Positions 54,713-63,167 of a DNA stretch of 64,000 bases are shown here, in pieces; within the stretch, counting starts at the first letter, position 1, and each line of letters starts with the position of its first letter. Origin of the DNA: Bacillota bacterium (GTDB lineage Bacteria; Bacillota; Clostridia; Peptostreptococcales; Anaerovoracaceae); the NCBI GenBank assembly GCA_017436705.1, contig JAFSCP010000046.1, forward strand, positions 1 through 64,000, in the 5' to 3' direction. The notes under the pieces were generated by a model that saw nothing but the letters and a program-made list of their open reading frames with translations, had not been told where the DNA came from and did no database searches. The translations under genes and the position numbers were made by a program.

Positions 54713-55698
54713 CAGCAAACATAAATGAAAAGACAGCGGCAGTGCGCAGCGTTGAGGAACTGGCACCTGGCCGTGATGTGCTGAAACTTGCCGGCCCTCT
54801 GAAAAAAACAGGGTATCGGGTACATCTGCTTGCGCTGGGTGATGTGGGTGCAACCCTGCTTCTGGGGCTCAAAACCCAGGGAGGCGGTATCATAGATACC
54901 ATCGGAATATTCGATGTAAATGAAAATGTGATGGCCCGTTATGAAATAGAGATGAACCAGATCGGCTGGCCTTTCGGAATGAAGCAGCTGCCGGAGGTTG
55001 TGACTCTCAAAGAGTCAGAACTTTTTGACTGCGATATGTTCGTTTTCTGCGCCAGCAAGGCAATACCGCCGATTGGCACCACAGGTGATGTACGCATGAT
55101 GCAGCTTGAGGCCAACAGCAAAATTGCCGCACATTACGGGGCTCTGGCCAAAGAAGCCGGTTTCAGCGGAATTTTTGCTGTGGTTTCTGACCCTGTGGAC
55201 CCGCTTTGCAAAGCGGTGCTTAAATCTTCAGGACTTCAGCCGGGACAGGTGCGCGGCTACGGCCTTGGTGTAATGAACAAGCGTGCAGAATACTTTGCAG
55301 CAAGAGATGACAGATTTGCCTCATACCTGACTGAGGGCAGGGCTTTCGGACCTCACGGCGGTGATCTGGTAATTGCCAACAGCATTGAAAACTACGACCA
55401 TGAACTGTCACTGGAACTTACGAAGCTGACGGTAGAAGCCAACCTGCAGGTACGTGCTCTGGGATTCAAACCATATTTTGCACCTGCATTTTCCTCCGGG
55501 TCAATTTCCCTGCTGCTTACGCTCATGGGCCAGTGGAACTGCAGCTCAGTGTACCTTGGTAAGGGTATGGACGGAGCTTTCCTTGGAATAAAGAACCGCA
55601 TCCACGAAGATGGCAGAGTGGAAATTGAAGACCTGCCGCTGCCGCAGAAACTTTATGAAAGAATTGAGCATGCTTACAGAAATCTGGTGACACTATGA
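54709..55698 (+). CDS. LDH/MDH-like NAD(P) dehydrogenase of unknown substrate
   Basis: 329 residues with a lactate/malate dehydrogenase-like fold: after an N-terminal extension of about 35 residues, VHLLALGDVGATLLLGLKTQG is the glycine-rich nucleotide loop, IGIFDVNENVMARYEIEMNQI the acidic second strand, and FAVVSDPVDPLCKAVLKSSGL matches the VxNPVD-type region of LDH/MDH with Asn changed. A catalytic His could be that in FGPHGGDLVI. Substrate-binding arginines of LDH are not obvious. It starts within the last four bases of the multidomain gene (ATGA), so their expression is coupled. Confidence 0.78.
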   Translation: MTANINEKTAAVRSVEELAPGRDVLKLAGPLKKTGYRVHLLALGDVGATLLLGLKTQGGGIIDTIGIFDVNENVMARYEIEMNQIGWPFGMKQLPEVVTLKESELFDCDMFVFCASKAIPPIGTTGDVRMMQLEANSKIAAHYGALAKEAGFSGIFAVVSDPVDPLCKAVLKSSGLQPGQVRGYGLGVMNKRAEYFAARDDRFASYLTEGRAFGPHGGDLVIANSIENYDHELSLELTKLTVEANLQVRALGFKPYFAPAFSSGSISLLLTLMGQWNCSSVYLGKGMDGAFLGIKNRIHEDGRVEIEDLPLPQKLYERIEHAYRNLVTL

Positions 55699-56771
55699 GC
55701 ATTTATATTGTAAAACTTTTTGATGAAAACAGCCGGGGACGCCTGGCCCATGTACTTGATGAAGCTTTGGAACAGGCAGGAATAGAAGCTTCTGACACAG
55801 TTGTTCTCAACAGCGCAGAAAGGTTCAGCTGGATAGCAGAAACGGGACTTCTGAAAAATGGGCGTATATTTTTCGCAGTGGAGCTTGATGAGAGCGGCGT
55901 GAATATTGAGGCATGCAGGCTGCTTCAGTATCTGAATATCTGTGGTGATGCGCTGTCCGGCTCTGCCAGCGGAGTCATAGTTGACGGGTGCGGCGAACTG
56001 TACACCAAGGATCTGGGCAGAAAGCTGGTTTTTGAAGCAAACCGTGCCGGATGTACTTTTCCGGGGAAACCCCTTGTTGAGGCTACAGGCAGCCTGCAGA
56101 ACTTTGATGTGCTGGCCGGGAACTGGAAAACCACGCGGCTTGGTGCATATAAAAAAAGCTGCAGTCTTCTCATAGATAAAGTTCTTTCTTTCCGGATGCC
56201 GCAGACAGAACATCCGTCTGTACTGGTGGTTCATGCCTCCAGCCGCAAAACTTCAAACAGCCTGCAGCTGTGGTCAGAAATTTCACAGCATCTTGAGGGA
56301 ATGGCAGACATTGAAGAAATCTCTATCCGGAATGGTCAGGTGTGGGACTGCAGAGGCTGTAAATACGAGGAATGCCTCCATTTCGGTGAAAACTCCACAT
56401 GTTTTTACGGCGGTGTTATGGTAGAAAAAGTCTACCCGGCAATACTGAAAAGTGATATTCTGGTGCTCATCTGCCCGAACTACAATGACTCTGTAAGTGC
56501 CAACATAATGGCCTTCATAAACAGGCTGACAGCAGTTTTCAGAACCAATGATTTCAGCCGCAAAAAAGTATTTGCTATTGTAGTTTCAGGCTACAGCGGC
56601 GGCGACATTGTGGCTCAGCAGATAATCAGCGCCATGAACATGAACAAGAACTTCATTCTGCCGGCAGGATTTGTGATGATGGAAACTGCCAATAATCCTG
56701 GTTCAGTAATGAAGATAGATGACATCGAAGAAAAGGCAAAGCGTTTTGCCGGCACAATTCTGGGCAGATAA
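55695..56771 (+). CDS. flavodoxin-fold NAD(P)H oxidoreductase with N-terminal domain
   Basis: 358 residues. Residues 1-about 165 resemble a shikimate-dehydrogenase/Rossmann-like region with no motif I can assign. Residues about 178-358 are an NADPH-dependent FMN reductase/multimeric flavodoxin domain: VVHASSRKTSNS (FMN phosphate loop), a Cys cluster WDCRGCKYEEC...C typical of the Fe-S/redox-Cys NAD(P)H oxidoreductases in Clostridia, and ICPNYNDSVSANIMAFINR. It overlaps the dehydrogenase gene by four bases and ends the operon. Likely supplies or takes electrons for the reaction of the upstream pair (inference). Confidence 0.8.
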   Translation: MSIYIVKLFDENSRGRLAHVLDEALEQAGIEASDTVVLNSAERFSWIAETGLLKNGRIFFAVELDESGVNIEACRLLQYLNICGDALSGSASGVIVDGCGELYTKDLGRKLVFEANRAGCTFPGKPLVEATGSLQNFDVLAGNWKTTRLGAYKKSCSLLIDKVLSFRMPQTEHPSVLVVHASSRKTSNSLQLWSEISQHLEGMADIEEISIRNGQVWDCRGCKYEECLHFGENSTCFYGGVMVEKVYPAILKSDILVLICPNYNDSVSANIMAFINRLTAVFRTNDFSRKKVFAIVVSGYSGGDIVAQQIISAMNMNKNFILPAGFVMMETANNPGSVMKIDDIEEKAKRFAGTILGR

Positions 56772-56792
56772 ATTAAACCCCAAAATAAGCAT

Positions 56793-56825
56793 GAACCCGG
56801 GGCCTTTGGGGCAGCCGGGTTCTTT
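56793..56825. terminator. terminator between the three-gene operon and cotJC
   Basis: GAACCCGG / CCGGGTTC with a 14-base loop, then TTT; it can serve both converging transcripts. Confidence 0.75.
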
Positions 56826-56840
56826 GCGCTCTGCAGCATG

Positions 56841-57440
56841 TTATTTCATGTCGAAAGCCGGGTTGATGGCATAGAAGTTTCTGCTGTCAAGTCTGTCCTG
56901 AACAAGTCTCATGGCCTCTCCGAAGCGCTGGAAATGAACGACTTCACGCTCTCTGAGGAAGCGTATCGGATCGATTACATCAGGGTCATCAACAAGGCGG
57001 AGAATATTGTCGTAAGTCAGGCGGGCCTTTTGTTCGGCACCAAGGTCTTCAGCCAGATCAGAGAGCGGATCTCCGGTGACAGAAATTGTTTCAGCGCTCC
57101 ACGGATTGCCTGATGCAAACTGAGGGTAGACACCTGCAGTATGGTCCACAAAGTAGTCTTCAATGCCGGCGGCCTTGATTTCTTCAGGAGTCATGCCGCG
57201 GGTAAGCTGGTGAACGATGGACATTACCATTTCAAGGTGGCCCAGTTCTTCAGTGCCTATATCAGTCAGTATTCCGGCAACATCCCGGTAAGGCATGGAT
57301 GCGCGCTGGGAAAGATAGCGCAGCGATGCACCGAGCTCTCCGTGAGGACCTCCGTACTGGCTGATGATGAACTTTGCCATGGCAGGGTTAGGATTTTTTA
57401 TTTTTACAGGGTATTCCAGACGTTTTTCATATATCCACAT
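56841..57440 (-). CDS. cotJC: spore coat protein CotJC, manganese catalase family
   Basis: 199 residues of the manganese-catalase fold. Metal ligands are seen in PHGELGASLRYLSQR (Glu), TEELGHLEMV (Glu and His), and EQKARLTYDN...REREVVHFQRFGEA (Glu and His). CotJC is the third gene of the cotJ spore-coat operon. The ribosome site GGAGG overlaps the end of cotJB, so the genes are coupled. Confidence 0.93.
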   Translation of the reverse strand: MWIYEKRLEYPVKIKNPNPAMAKFIISQYGGPHGELGASLRYLSQRASMPYRDVAGILTDIGTEELGHLEMVMSIVHQLTRGMTPEEIKAAGIEDYFVDHTAGVYPQFASGNPWSAETISVTGDPLSDLAEDLGAEQKARLTYDNILRLVDDPDVIDPIRFLREREVVHFQRFGEAMRLVQDRLDSRNFYAINPAFDMK

Positions 57441-57443
57441 ACT

Positions 57444-57692
57444 TTAAGCCTCCAATTCCCAAGGCCATGGGCCCTGAATCCACTGCCAGCCACGGGAAGC
57501 ATCAGCATCGCAGGCTTTGAGCGGTCCGAAATTTCTCTCATATTCTGCCACATATTGTTTGTAGAGCTGCTGGTTTTCTGCGAAGAATTCCAGTGCGACC
57601 TGGCATTCGGGGTGTGAGTCCAGAAAAAGGTTGGTATCCACAAGGGCGAAACCAGTCTGCTGGATTCTGAGCATCAGTTGCTGTCTGTTCAT
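57444..57692 (-). CDS. cotJB: spore coat protein CotJB
   Basis: 82 residues. LVDTNLFLDSHPECQVALEFF and the C-terminal GWQWIQGPWPWELE are conserved CotJB features. It overlaps cotJA by four bases. Confidence 0.92.
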   Translation of the reverse strand: MNRQQLMLRIQQTGFALVDTNLFLDSHPECQVALEFFAENQQLYKQYVAEYERNFGPLKACDADASRGWQWIQGPWPWELEA

Positions 57693-58033
57693 CTTCTCAT
57701 ACCTCCTTCAAATGGCAGATCCAGTTCGGGAAATATTGTGCCGCGCTGGAGGGCGCCTTCAAGGGTGTAAGTTGTTTTCCACTGCTGGTAAGGGATATAT
57801 GCGCTGGCAAGCGGCAGGCTGCCAAGGTACATTGCATCAAAGCCACTGGCTTTGCCGGCACTTCCGCCCTGCCAGTTGAGCTGAGGTACATCGCCGAGAG
57901 GACCGCAGCCCATGGCCATTCCGGACTGGGACCGGTTGTCTGACGGGTTGATGCTGCTGTTGCCGCAGGAATCGCAGGATGCCTGACGGCGGCCTATGAC
58001 AATAGGCATTCCGATATAAGGATCTTTTATCAA
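57689..58033 (-). CDS. cotJA: spore coat-associated protein CotJA (TTG start)
   Basis: 114 residues. The C-terminal part, LPLASAYIPYQQWKTTYTLEG then FPELDLPFEG, is the conserved CotJA domain. The frame stays open further upstream to an ATG, but the only good ribosome site (AAGGAG) lies seven bases before a TTG, giving a start LIKDPYIGMP. The N-terminal part is a longer, Cys/Ser-rich tail compared with the short B. subtilis form. Upstream of the start, CATAGACT with CACC 16 bases before it resembles a mother-cell sigma-E/K promoter, but weakly. Confidence 0.85.
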   Translation of the reverse strand: MIKDPYIGMPIVIGRRQASCDSCGNSSINPSDNRSQSGMAMGCGPLGDVPQLNWQGGSAGKASGFDAMYLGSLPLASAYIPYQQWKTTYTLEGALQRGTIFPELDLPFEGGMRR

Positions 58034-58207
58034 GGTATTACTCCTTCCATTCTGTGATACTTTCAGTCTATGCAGTGCCGGTGACTTTGGTGCAGACAAA
58101 ATACCCTTGAAAAAAACATGTTTTTTGCTTATTATGTTGTTATAAACTTAAAACCTAGCAGTATTTTAACGGCATTCTGATATATGATAATATATGGAGG
58201 ATTATGT

Positions 58208-59344
58208 ATGCAGAAGACACTTACGGAAATGGAAAAAGAATATATACGTCTGCAGCGTAAAGACTTTTTTTTCTGTTTTGCCATATTTGCGGCAGTAACA
58301 GTAATTGCGTTTTTCTTTACGCAGAGGGCTTCTGACCCTACGCTTAACATTGCCATGCTGTATACGCTGGGGATATTCATTATTACAAGATATACAGAAG
58401 GTTACCTTTATGGTATCCTGTTTTCTCTGCTGAGTATGCTCAGTATGAACTTTTTCTTCACATATCCATACGGAACATTTAACTTTACACTGGAAGGTTA
58501 TCAGATGACTTTCCTGGGAATGCTGGTAATCGGTACTGTTACATCAGCCATGAGTACCAACATGAAAGAGCAGTCCAGAAAGATGCTTGCACAGGAAAAG
58601 GAACTGGCTAAAAAGGGAAAGGCACTCATGGAGGCAGAAAAAGAAAAGATGCGCGCAAATCTTCTCCGTGCAGTCTCACACGACCTGAGAACTCCCCTTA
58701 CAGGAATCATCGGCAACAGTGCTTCGTATCTTGAAATGGAAGATAAACTGAGTGATGATGAAAAAAGAGACCTTGTCATATATGTAAACAATGATGCAAA
58801 CTGGCTGCTGAATATGGTTGAAAATCTCCTTTCAGTTACACGTATTGATAATGATACTGCTAAAGTAAATAAGGAACTGGAATCGGTTGATGAAGTAGTT
58901 TCTGCAGCGGTTATACAGTTTAAAAAACGTTTTCAGAATGCCGAAGTGCGGGTGAAGGTATCTGATGAAGATATTATGGTAATGATGGATGCCATGCTCA
59001 TACAGCAGGTAATTCTCAACATACTGCAGAATGCACAGCTTCATGCAAAAAGCAAGCAGGCTCTGGAACTGACCATTACAGAAAAAGAAAACAATGTATT
59101 TTTCCACATCCGGGATTATGGGGTGGGAATTGATGAAGATAAACTGGAAACCATCTTTGATGGTGAAGGTTACAGAAAAGAAAACAAGGATGAAACCACA
59201 CGGTCGGACGGATACAAGGGCATGGGCATAGGCCTTTCAATATGTAAAACCATTATACATGCACACGGTGGTGAAATAAGAGCAAAGAATCATCCTGACG
59301 GGGCGGAATTTATTTTCTCCCTGCCTGAGGAAACGGAGGAATAA
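58208..59344 (+). CDS. sensor histidine kinase, KdpD C-terminal type
   Basis: 378 residues. Four membrane helices of a DUF4118 domain (about 20-115), HisKA with the phosphoacceptor His in RAVSHDLRTPLTGIIGNS (about residue 157) and a HATPase domain (NILQNA, DYGVGIDEDKL, GMGIGLSICK). It lacks the N-terminal KdpD/Usp cytoplasmic domain, so it is a shortened KdpD-like kinase. KdpD responds to K+ and osmotic conditions; the same is only probable here. The ATG chosen follows GGAGG; an earlier in-frame ATG lies upstream of that site. The regulator gene begins two bases after the stop. Confidence 0.88.
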   Translation: MQKTLTEMEKEYIRLQRKDFFFCFAIFAAVTVIAFFFTQRASDPTLNIAMLYTLGIFIITRYTEGYLYGILFSLLSMLSMNFFFTYPYGTFNFTLEGYQMTFLGMLVIGTVTSAMSTNMKEQSRKMLAQEKELAKKGKALMEAEKEKMRANLLRAVSHDLRTPLTGIIGNSASYLEMEDKLSDDEKRDLVIYVNNDANWLLNMVENLLSVTRIDNDTAKVNKELESVDEVVSAAVIQFKKRFQNAEVRVKVSDEDIMVMMDAMLIQQVILNILQNAQLHAKSKQALELTITEKENNVFFHIRDYGVGIDEDKLETIFDGEGYRKENKDETTRSDGYKGMGIGLSICKTIIHAHGGEIRAKNHPDGAEFIFSLPEETEE

Positions 59345-59345
59345 A

Positions 59346-60056
59346 ATGTATCAGAAAGTATCAGTTTTAATTATTGAAGACGAAAAGAGTATATGTGACT
59401 TTATAAGCAAAACTCTTTCAGGCAGCGATTACAAGGTGGTTACGGCATCTAACGGGAAGGACGGACTGGCAGCAATTACATCTTCATTGCCGGATCTGGT
59501 GCTTCTGGACCTTGGACTTCCTGACATGGATGGAATTGATATCATAAAAAAGACCAGGGAATGGTCCAGCATGCCTATCATCGTTATTTCTGCCCGTACA
59601 CAGGAAAAAGAAAAGGTTATTGCGCTGGATGCGGGTGCTGATGACTATATTACAAAGCCTTTCGGAACAAGCGAGCTTCTTGCAAGAATACGTACTGCAA
59701 TCAGACACAACAATAAAATGGCAAACGCATCGGTAAACAGTAACAGACCATATTCTGCTGACGGACTTGTGATTGATTTTGAAAAGAGACTGGTAACTCT
59801 GGGAGGACAGGAAATACATCTGACAAGAGTTGAGTATAAAATCGTTTCTCTGCTGGCTCAGCATTCCGGTAAGGTGATGACATACGACACACTTATCAAT
59901 CAGGTATGGGGACCATATGCTGACGACAACAACAGAATACTGAGAGTAAACATGGCAAATATCAGACGCAAGCTGGAAACGAATCCGGGTGAACCTAAAT
60001 ACATTTTCACTGAGCTGGGTGTAGGATACAGAATGCTTGAGGATGAAGGAATTTAA
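59346..60056 (+). CDS. OmpR-family response regulator, KdpE-like
   Basis: 236 residues: receiver domain (phosphoacceptor Asp in LVLLDLGLPDMDG, about residue 53; Lys in DYITKPF, about 104) and a winged-helix DNA-binding domain (about 140-230, LTRVEYKIVSLLAQHSGKV, VNMANIRRKLE). It pairs with the preceding kinase. kdpABC is not near; the next gene, two bases on, is aroE-aroK. Confidence 0.92.
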   Translation: MYQKVSVLIIEDEKSICDFISKTLSGSDYKVVTASNGKDGLAAITSSLPDLVLLDLGLPDMDGIDIIKKTREWSSMPIIVISARTQEKEKVIALDAGADDYITKPFGTSELLARIRTAIRHNNKMANASVNSNRPYSADGLVIDFEKRLVTLGGQEIHLTRVEYKIVSLLAQHSGKVMTYDTLINQVWGPYADDNNRILRVNMANIRRKLETNPGEPKYIFTELGVGYRMLEDEGI

Positions 60057-60058
60057 AA

Positions 60059-61321
60059 ATGAGAGAAAACAAAAGATCTTTTGGCCTGCTTGGCCGCAAG
60101 CTGGGACACAGTTTCAGTCCTCAGATACACAAGGCAATAGGTGAGGCAGCAGGACATCCGTATGATTATGTCCTTTTTGAAAAAGAACCTGAAGAACTGG
60201 ATGCTTTCCTGAGGGGAGACGAGTGGGAAGGACTGAATGTTACTGTACCGTACAAAGAAGCTGTAATTCCTTTTCTTGATGAACTGGCGCAGGAGGCTGA
60301 AGAAATAGGCGCAGTAAATACAATCATACGCCATAACGGAAAAATTATCGGTTACAATACCGATTACTTTGGTTTTGGCCGCATGCTTGACAATACGTGT
60401 GAATCCCTTGACGGACGCAAAGTTCTGATTCTTGGAGACGGCGGTGCCTCCAAGGCTGTGCAGGCAGTGGTTAAGAGCATGTCACCTGAAGAAACGGTTG
60501 TCATGTGCCGCAAAGGTCCTGTTACTTTCGGCGATGTTGCTGAACACAGGGATGCTTCAATGATTATAAACACAACACCGGTGGGCATGTACCCGAAGAC
60601 AGGAGATTCTCTGGTTTTTCCGGGCTCATTTCCTGACCTGAAGTGGGCTGTCGACCTGATATATAATCCGCTGAGAACAAACTTCCTCTGTCAGGCGCAG
60701 AAGTGCGGGATCAACGCGGTCAACGGACTGGAAATGCTGGTTTCTCAGGCCATGTTTGCAGCAATGCTTTTCATGCAGCATGTGCCTGATAACAGGGATG
60801 AAATTGTGGACCGGATTGTTGCAGATATACGCATGGAAAAACAGAATATCACACTTATCGGCATGCCGGGTGCAGGCAAGACTACCATAGGAAAAATCCT
60901 GGCCGAAAAACTGGACCGCCCGTTTTTTGATACCGATGCAATGATTGTTGAAAAAGAAGGCCGTCAGATTCCTGATATTTTCAAGGATGACGGTGAAGAG
61001 TATTTCCGCGACCTGGAAACCTGGGCAGCATGCGAGCTTGAGCACAATACAGGCTCAGTGATTTCATGCGGCGGCGGGATTATCAAGAAAGAGGAAAACT
61101 ACTATTTCCTGGCACCGAACAGTTTCATCGTGTTCCTCAACAGGGACATCACCCAGCTCCCTGTGGATGGCCGCCCTCTGAGCATTGCCAATCCGCTGGA
61201 ACGTCTGTACAAAGACCGCCTGCCTCTGTACCGCAGCTGGTGCGACGCAGAAATCCTTATGGACGGAAAAACTCCTGAAGAAGTCGCAGAGGAAATCCTG
61301 GAACTTTTCAGCGAATACTAA
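60059..61321 (+). CDS. aroEK: fused shikimate dehydrogenase and shikimate kinase
   Basis: 420 residues. Residues 1-about 258 are AroE: GHSFSPQIHKA (SxS shikimate site), NVTVPYKEAVIPF (catalytic Lys), GAVNTI, and the NADP loop LGDGGASKAV. Residues about 260-420 are AroK: P-loop LIGMPGAGKTTIGK, DTDAMIVEKEG, FRDLETWA, and CGGGIIKK (shikimate). The fusion joins two consecutive steps, 3-dehydroshikimate to shikimate to shikimate 3-phosphate. It lies in one transcript with a KdpD/KdpE-like pair, with no other aromatic pathway gene in view. A shortened spacer suggests a true fusion and not a missed stop. Confidence 0.92.
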   Translation: MRENKRSFGLLGRKLGHSFSPQIHKAIGEAAGHPYDYVLFEKEPEELDAFLRGDEWEGLNVTVPYKEAVIPFLDELAQEAEEIGAVNTIIRHNGKIIGYNTDYFGFGRMLDNTCESLDGRKVLILGDGGASKAVQAVVKSMSPEETVVMCRKGPVTFGDVAEHRDASMIINTTPVGMYPKTGDSLVFPGSFPDLKWAVDLIYNPLRTNFLCQAQKCGINAVNGLEMLVSQAMFAAMLFMQHVPDNRDEIVDRIVADIRMEKQNITLIGMPGAGKTTIGKILAEKLDRPFFDTDAMIVEKEGRQIPDIFKDDGEEYFRDLETWAACELEHNTGSVISCGGGIIKKEENYYFLAPNSFIVFLNRDITQLPVDGRPLSIANPLERLYKDRLPLYRSWCDAEILMDGKTPEEVAEEILELFSEY

Positions 61322-61336
61322 ACCAATACTGAAATA

Positions 61337-61381
61337 AACCGCTCCGCAGCAGATGATGCTGTGAAGCGGTTCTGTTTTTTT
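61337..61381. terminator. terminator between aroEK and the gerQ-like gene
   Basis: AACCGCT with inner GCAGCA pairs to TGCTGT and AGCGGTT, followed by seven T. Confidence 0.85.
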
Positions 61382-61405
61382 GGGATGATGGACAGGTCGG
61401 CAGAA

Positions 61406-62188
61406 TTACCGGGCTTCCGGTGGCCGGAAAGAAGGGAAAACCGGCTGCGAATAGTAAATGTACACGTATTTGACGGTATAGAAGTCTACCACCATTATGT
61501 TGCCGTTGGTTATGTCCTGCAGAAGCAGGTAGTTGTTGCCTACGCCTACGAGGAAACCGTACCGGTCCACAGTATTGCCTGAGCCGATGAGCTGCTGTAC
61601 CATGAGGCCGCGGCCTATCTGTGTACGCAGGAACCCATTCATGTACTGCATCGAATCGTAGTCGATGGACTGGCCGTATTCAGGCGGAACCATAGGGTGA
61701 CTCGGAATTCCGTAATCCGGCGTATTGCCGCCGCTGTTATTAAGAGTATTGGCGTAGTTGGTCATTTCGTCAAAAATCAGCGGCAGAGAAGAAAGGTCCA
61801 CAGGTCTTCCGATTCCGGGCTGGCCCCAGCCAGCGGCAGTGCTTCCGGCAGTGTTCATACCGCCCATACCATTCACGTTTCCCCATGTGCCGCCCCAGTT
61901 GTTCTGGGTGACAGTACTGCTTCCCGGAGCAGGTTCTGCTCTTTCTGCTCTGTCAGCGTTTTCAGCTGCCTGAAACCGCTGCTCTGCCTGGAACTGCTGA
62001 TCTGCTGCGGACATGGTGGCAGCAGCAGGGACGCTTTCTTCGGATGGGCTGCTGATATCGGCAGATACGCTTTCTTCGGCAGGCGCGCTGACAAGCACAT
62101 CCTCATCCAGCTGTATCCGGTCGCCGACTGTAACCTGACCTTTTTTTATCATCGTAGGTGTGACATAGTTCTGACAGCAAGGTGCCAT
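61406..62188 (-). CDS. gerQ: GerQ-like spore coat protein with long N-terminal extension
   Basis: 260 residues. The last 80 (about 175-250, MNGFLRTQIGRGLMVQQL to NNYLLLQDITNGNIMVVDFYTVKYVYI) resemble the GerQ core, which in Bacillus is crosslinked in the coat and holds CwlJ there. The first 140 residues are unstructured, rich in Glu/Ala/Ser then Gly/Asn/Trp, and carry an N-terminal CCQNYV. GerQ is normally 180 residues or less, so the extension is large. It lies directly downstream of cwlJ, in the order found in spore formers, which supports the assignment. The ATG follows AGGAGG. Confidence 0.72.
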   Translation of the reverse strand: MAPCCQNYVTPTMIKKGQVTVGDRIQLDEDVLVSAPAEESVSADISSPSEESVPAAATMSAADQQFQAEQRFQAAENADRAERAEPAPGSSTVTQNNWGGTWGNVNGMGGMNTAGSTAAGWGQPGIGRPVDLSSLPLIFDEMTNYANTLNNSGGNTPDYGIPSHPMVPPEYGQSIDYDSMQYMNGFLRTQIGRGLMVQQLIGSGNTVDRYGFLVGVGNNYLLLQDITNGNIMVVDFYTVKYVYIYYSQPVFPSFRPPEAR

Positions 62189-62212
62189 AAAAAACCTCCT
62201 GAAATATAAAGT

Positions 62213-62656
62213 TTAAGTTTCTTTGTAGAGCTCGGTAGGAATGTAAAAACAATGATCTCCTACACGGTTGTGAATGACGCCTACACGGGTCGGAAAATAT
62301 GCAGGACATGTGCTGCTGTAAGGGTTGAAAAAGAAAAGGGAATGGTCCACACCCTGCAGCCGGCCTCCGGCCAGTGCCCAGTCTGCAATGTCGTAATGTT
62401 CCTGGGTGGGAGTCATGTTGTAGACATTCTGGGGATTATACTGACCGCCTACAGTTTCGCGCATGCATACAAACTGCCCCGGCTGGGTTATAATCGCCCG
62501 CACGTCGCCGCCGTTGCTTACCCTGGCGAACTCGCCAGTGTTTATTTCCGCTCGGTTCATTATGACTGTGGCAACCGCCTGCATTCCGTCCGTGCCTTCG
62601 CCGCCGGCTTCACACTGTATCAGCCTGGCAAAAAGTTCTCTTGTATCCAGTGCCAT
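62213..62656 (-). CDS. cwlJ: cell wall hydrolase CwlJ (SleB-type Hydrolase_2)
   Basis: 147 residues, full length for CwlJ, with no signal peptide. LIQCEAGGEGTDGMQAVATVIMNR has the catalytic Glu of the SleB/CwlJ fold; FNPYSSTCP and NRVGDHCFYIP are at its end. It degrades muramic delta-lactam peptidoglycan at germination. The ribosome site is GGAGGTGA. It is co-directional with and 24 bases upstream of the gerQ-like gene. Confidence 0.9.
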   Translation of the reverse strand: MALDTRELFARLIQCEAGGEGTDGMQAVATVIMNRAEINTGEFARVSNGGDVRAIITQPGQFVCMRETVGGQYNPQNVYNMTPTQEHYDIADWALAGGRLQGVDHSLFFFNPYSSTCPAYFPTRVGVIHNRVGDHCFYIPTELYKET

Positions 62657-62706
62657 TGGTTCACCTCCGCTATTTTATAGTATGCAGGCGATAGCAGGGA
62701 TGTGAC

Positions 62707-63030
62707 TTGACTTTGAACGATGATACATATAAAATAATCTTAAATACAGCGTGCCCGCCGGAAAAAGTTCCGGACAACCTTAAAGCGTTCTATTCATACA
62801 TCAAAGCACCAGACACAGCACAACCCAGCGCGCTTGTAGAAAAAATCGACAGAGAGGTACGGAAGTACAATACAAGTGAATGGAGGCGAAGACAGATGAC
62901 ATTGCAGGAATTAATGGACATTAAGTACGAAATAGGGCATGAAGAGGGATTTGCCGAAGGTATTGAACAGGGAATAGAGCAAGGAATAGAGCAAGCCACC
63001 AGATGCAAAAAATACACAAAAAGTTTATAA
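62707..63030 (+). pseudogene. C-terminal remnant of an Rpn/PD-(D/E)XK nuclease-transposase gene
   Basis: 107-codon frame without an ATG near its start. NDDTYKIILNT then SYIKAPDT, WRRRQMTLQELM and the GIEQ tandem repeats (three copies, about codons 80-95) match the C-terminal part of Rpn-type recombination-promoting nucleases, whose catalytic domain lies before this and is missing. It begins just after cwlJ's upstream region, so the rest has probably been deleted. A terminator follows. Confidence 0.65.
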
Positions 63031-63041
63031 AAAACAAACAG

Positions 63042-63067
63042 GGACCGTCCGTACAGATGGTCCTTTT
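63042..63067 (+). terminator. terminator after the nuclease remnant
   Basis: GGACCGTC pairs with GATGGTCC (one G-U), then TTTT. Confidence 0.7.
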
Positions 63068-63120
63068 CATTTAGCAAAAAGCTTTGGAAATACTTGGTTT
63101 CAGAGGAAAAATAAATGGAC

Positions 63121-63137
63121 CTAGTATTCGATACTAG
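63121..63137. promoter_or_regulatory. CTAGTAT palindrome upstream of the sipW promoter
   Basis: CTAGTAT-TCG-ATACTAG is a perfect inverted repeat ending two bases before the -35 box, a typical activator or repressor position. Confidence 0.5.
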
Positions 63138-63138
63138 A

Positions 63139-63167
63139 TTGACTTTTGGCAAATAAAGGAGTATGCT
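63139..63167 (+). promoter_or_regulatory. promoter of sipW
   Basis: TTGACT and TATGCT with a 17-bp spacer. The roughly 125-base leader after it includes a GCCGAAAGGC tetraloop hairpin (63212-63221); no further gene is seen there. Confidence 0.55.
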
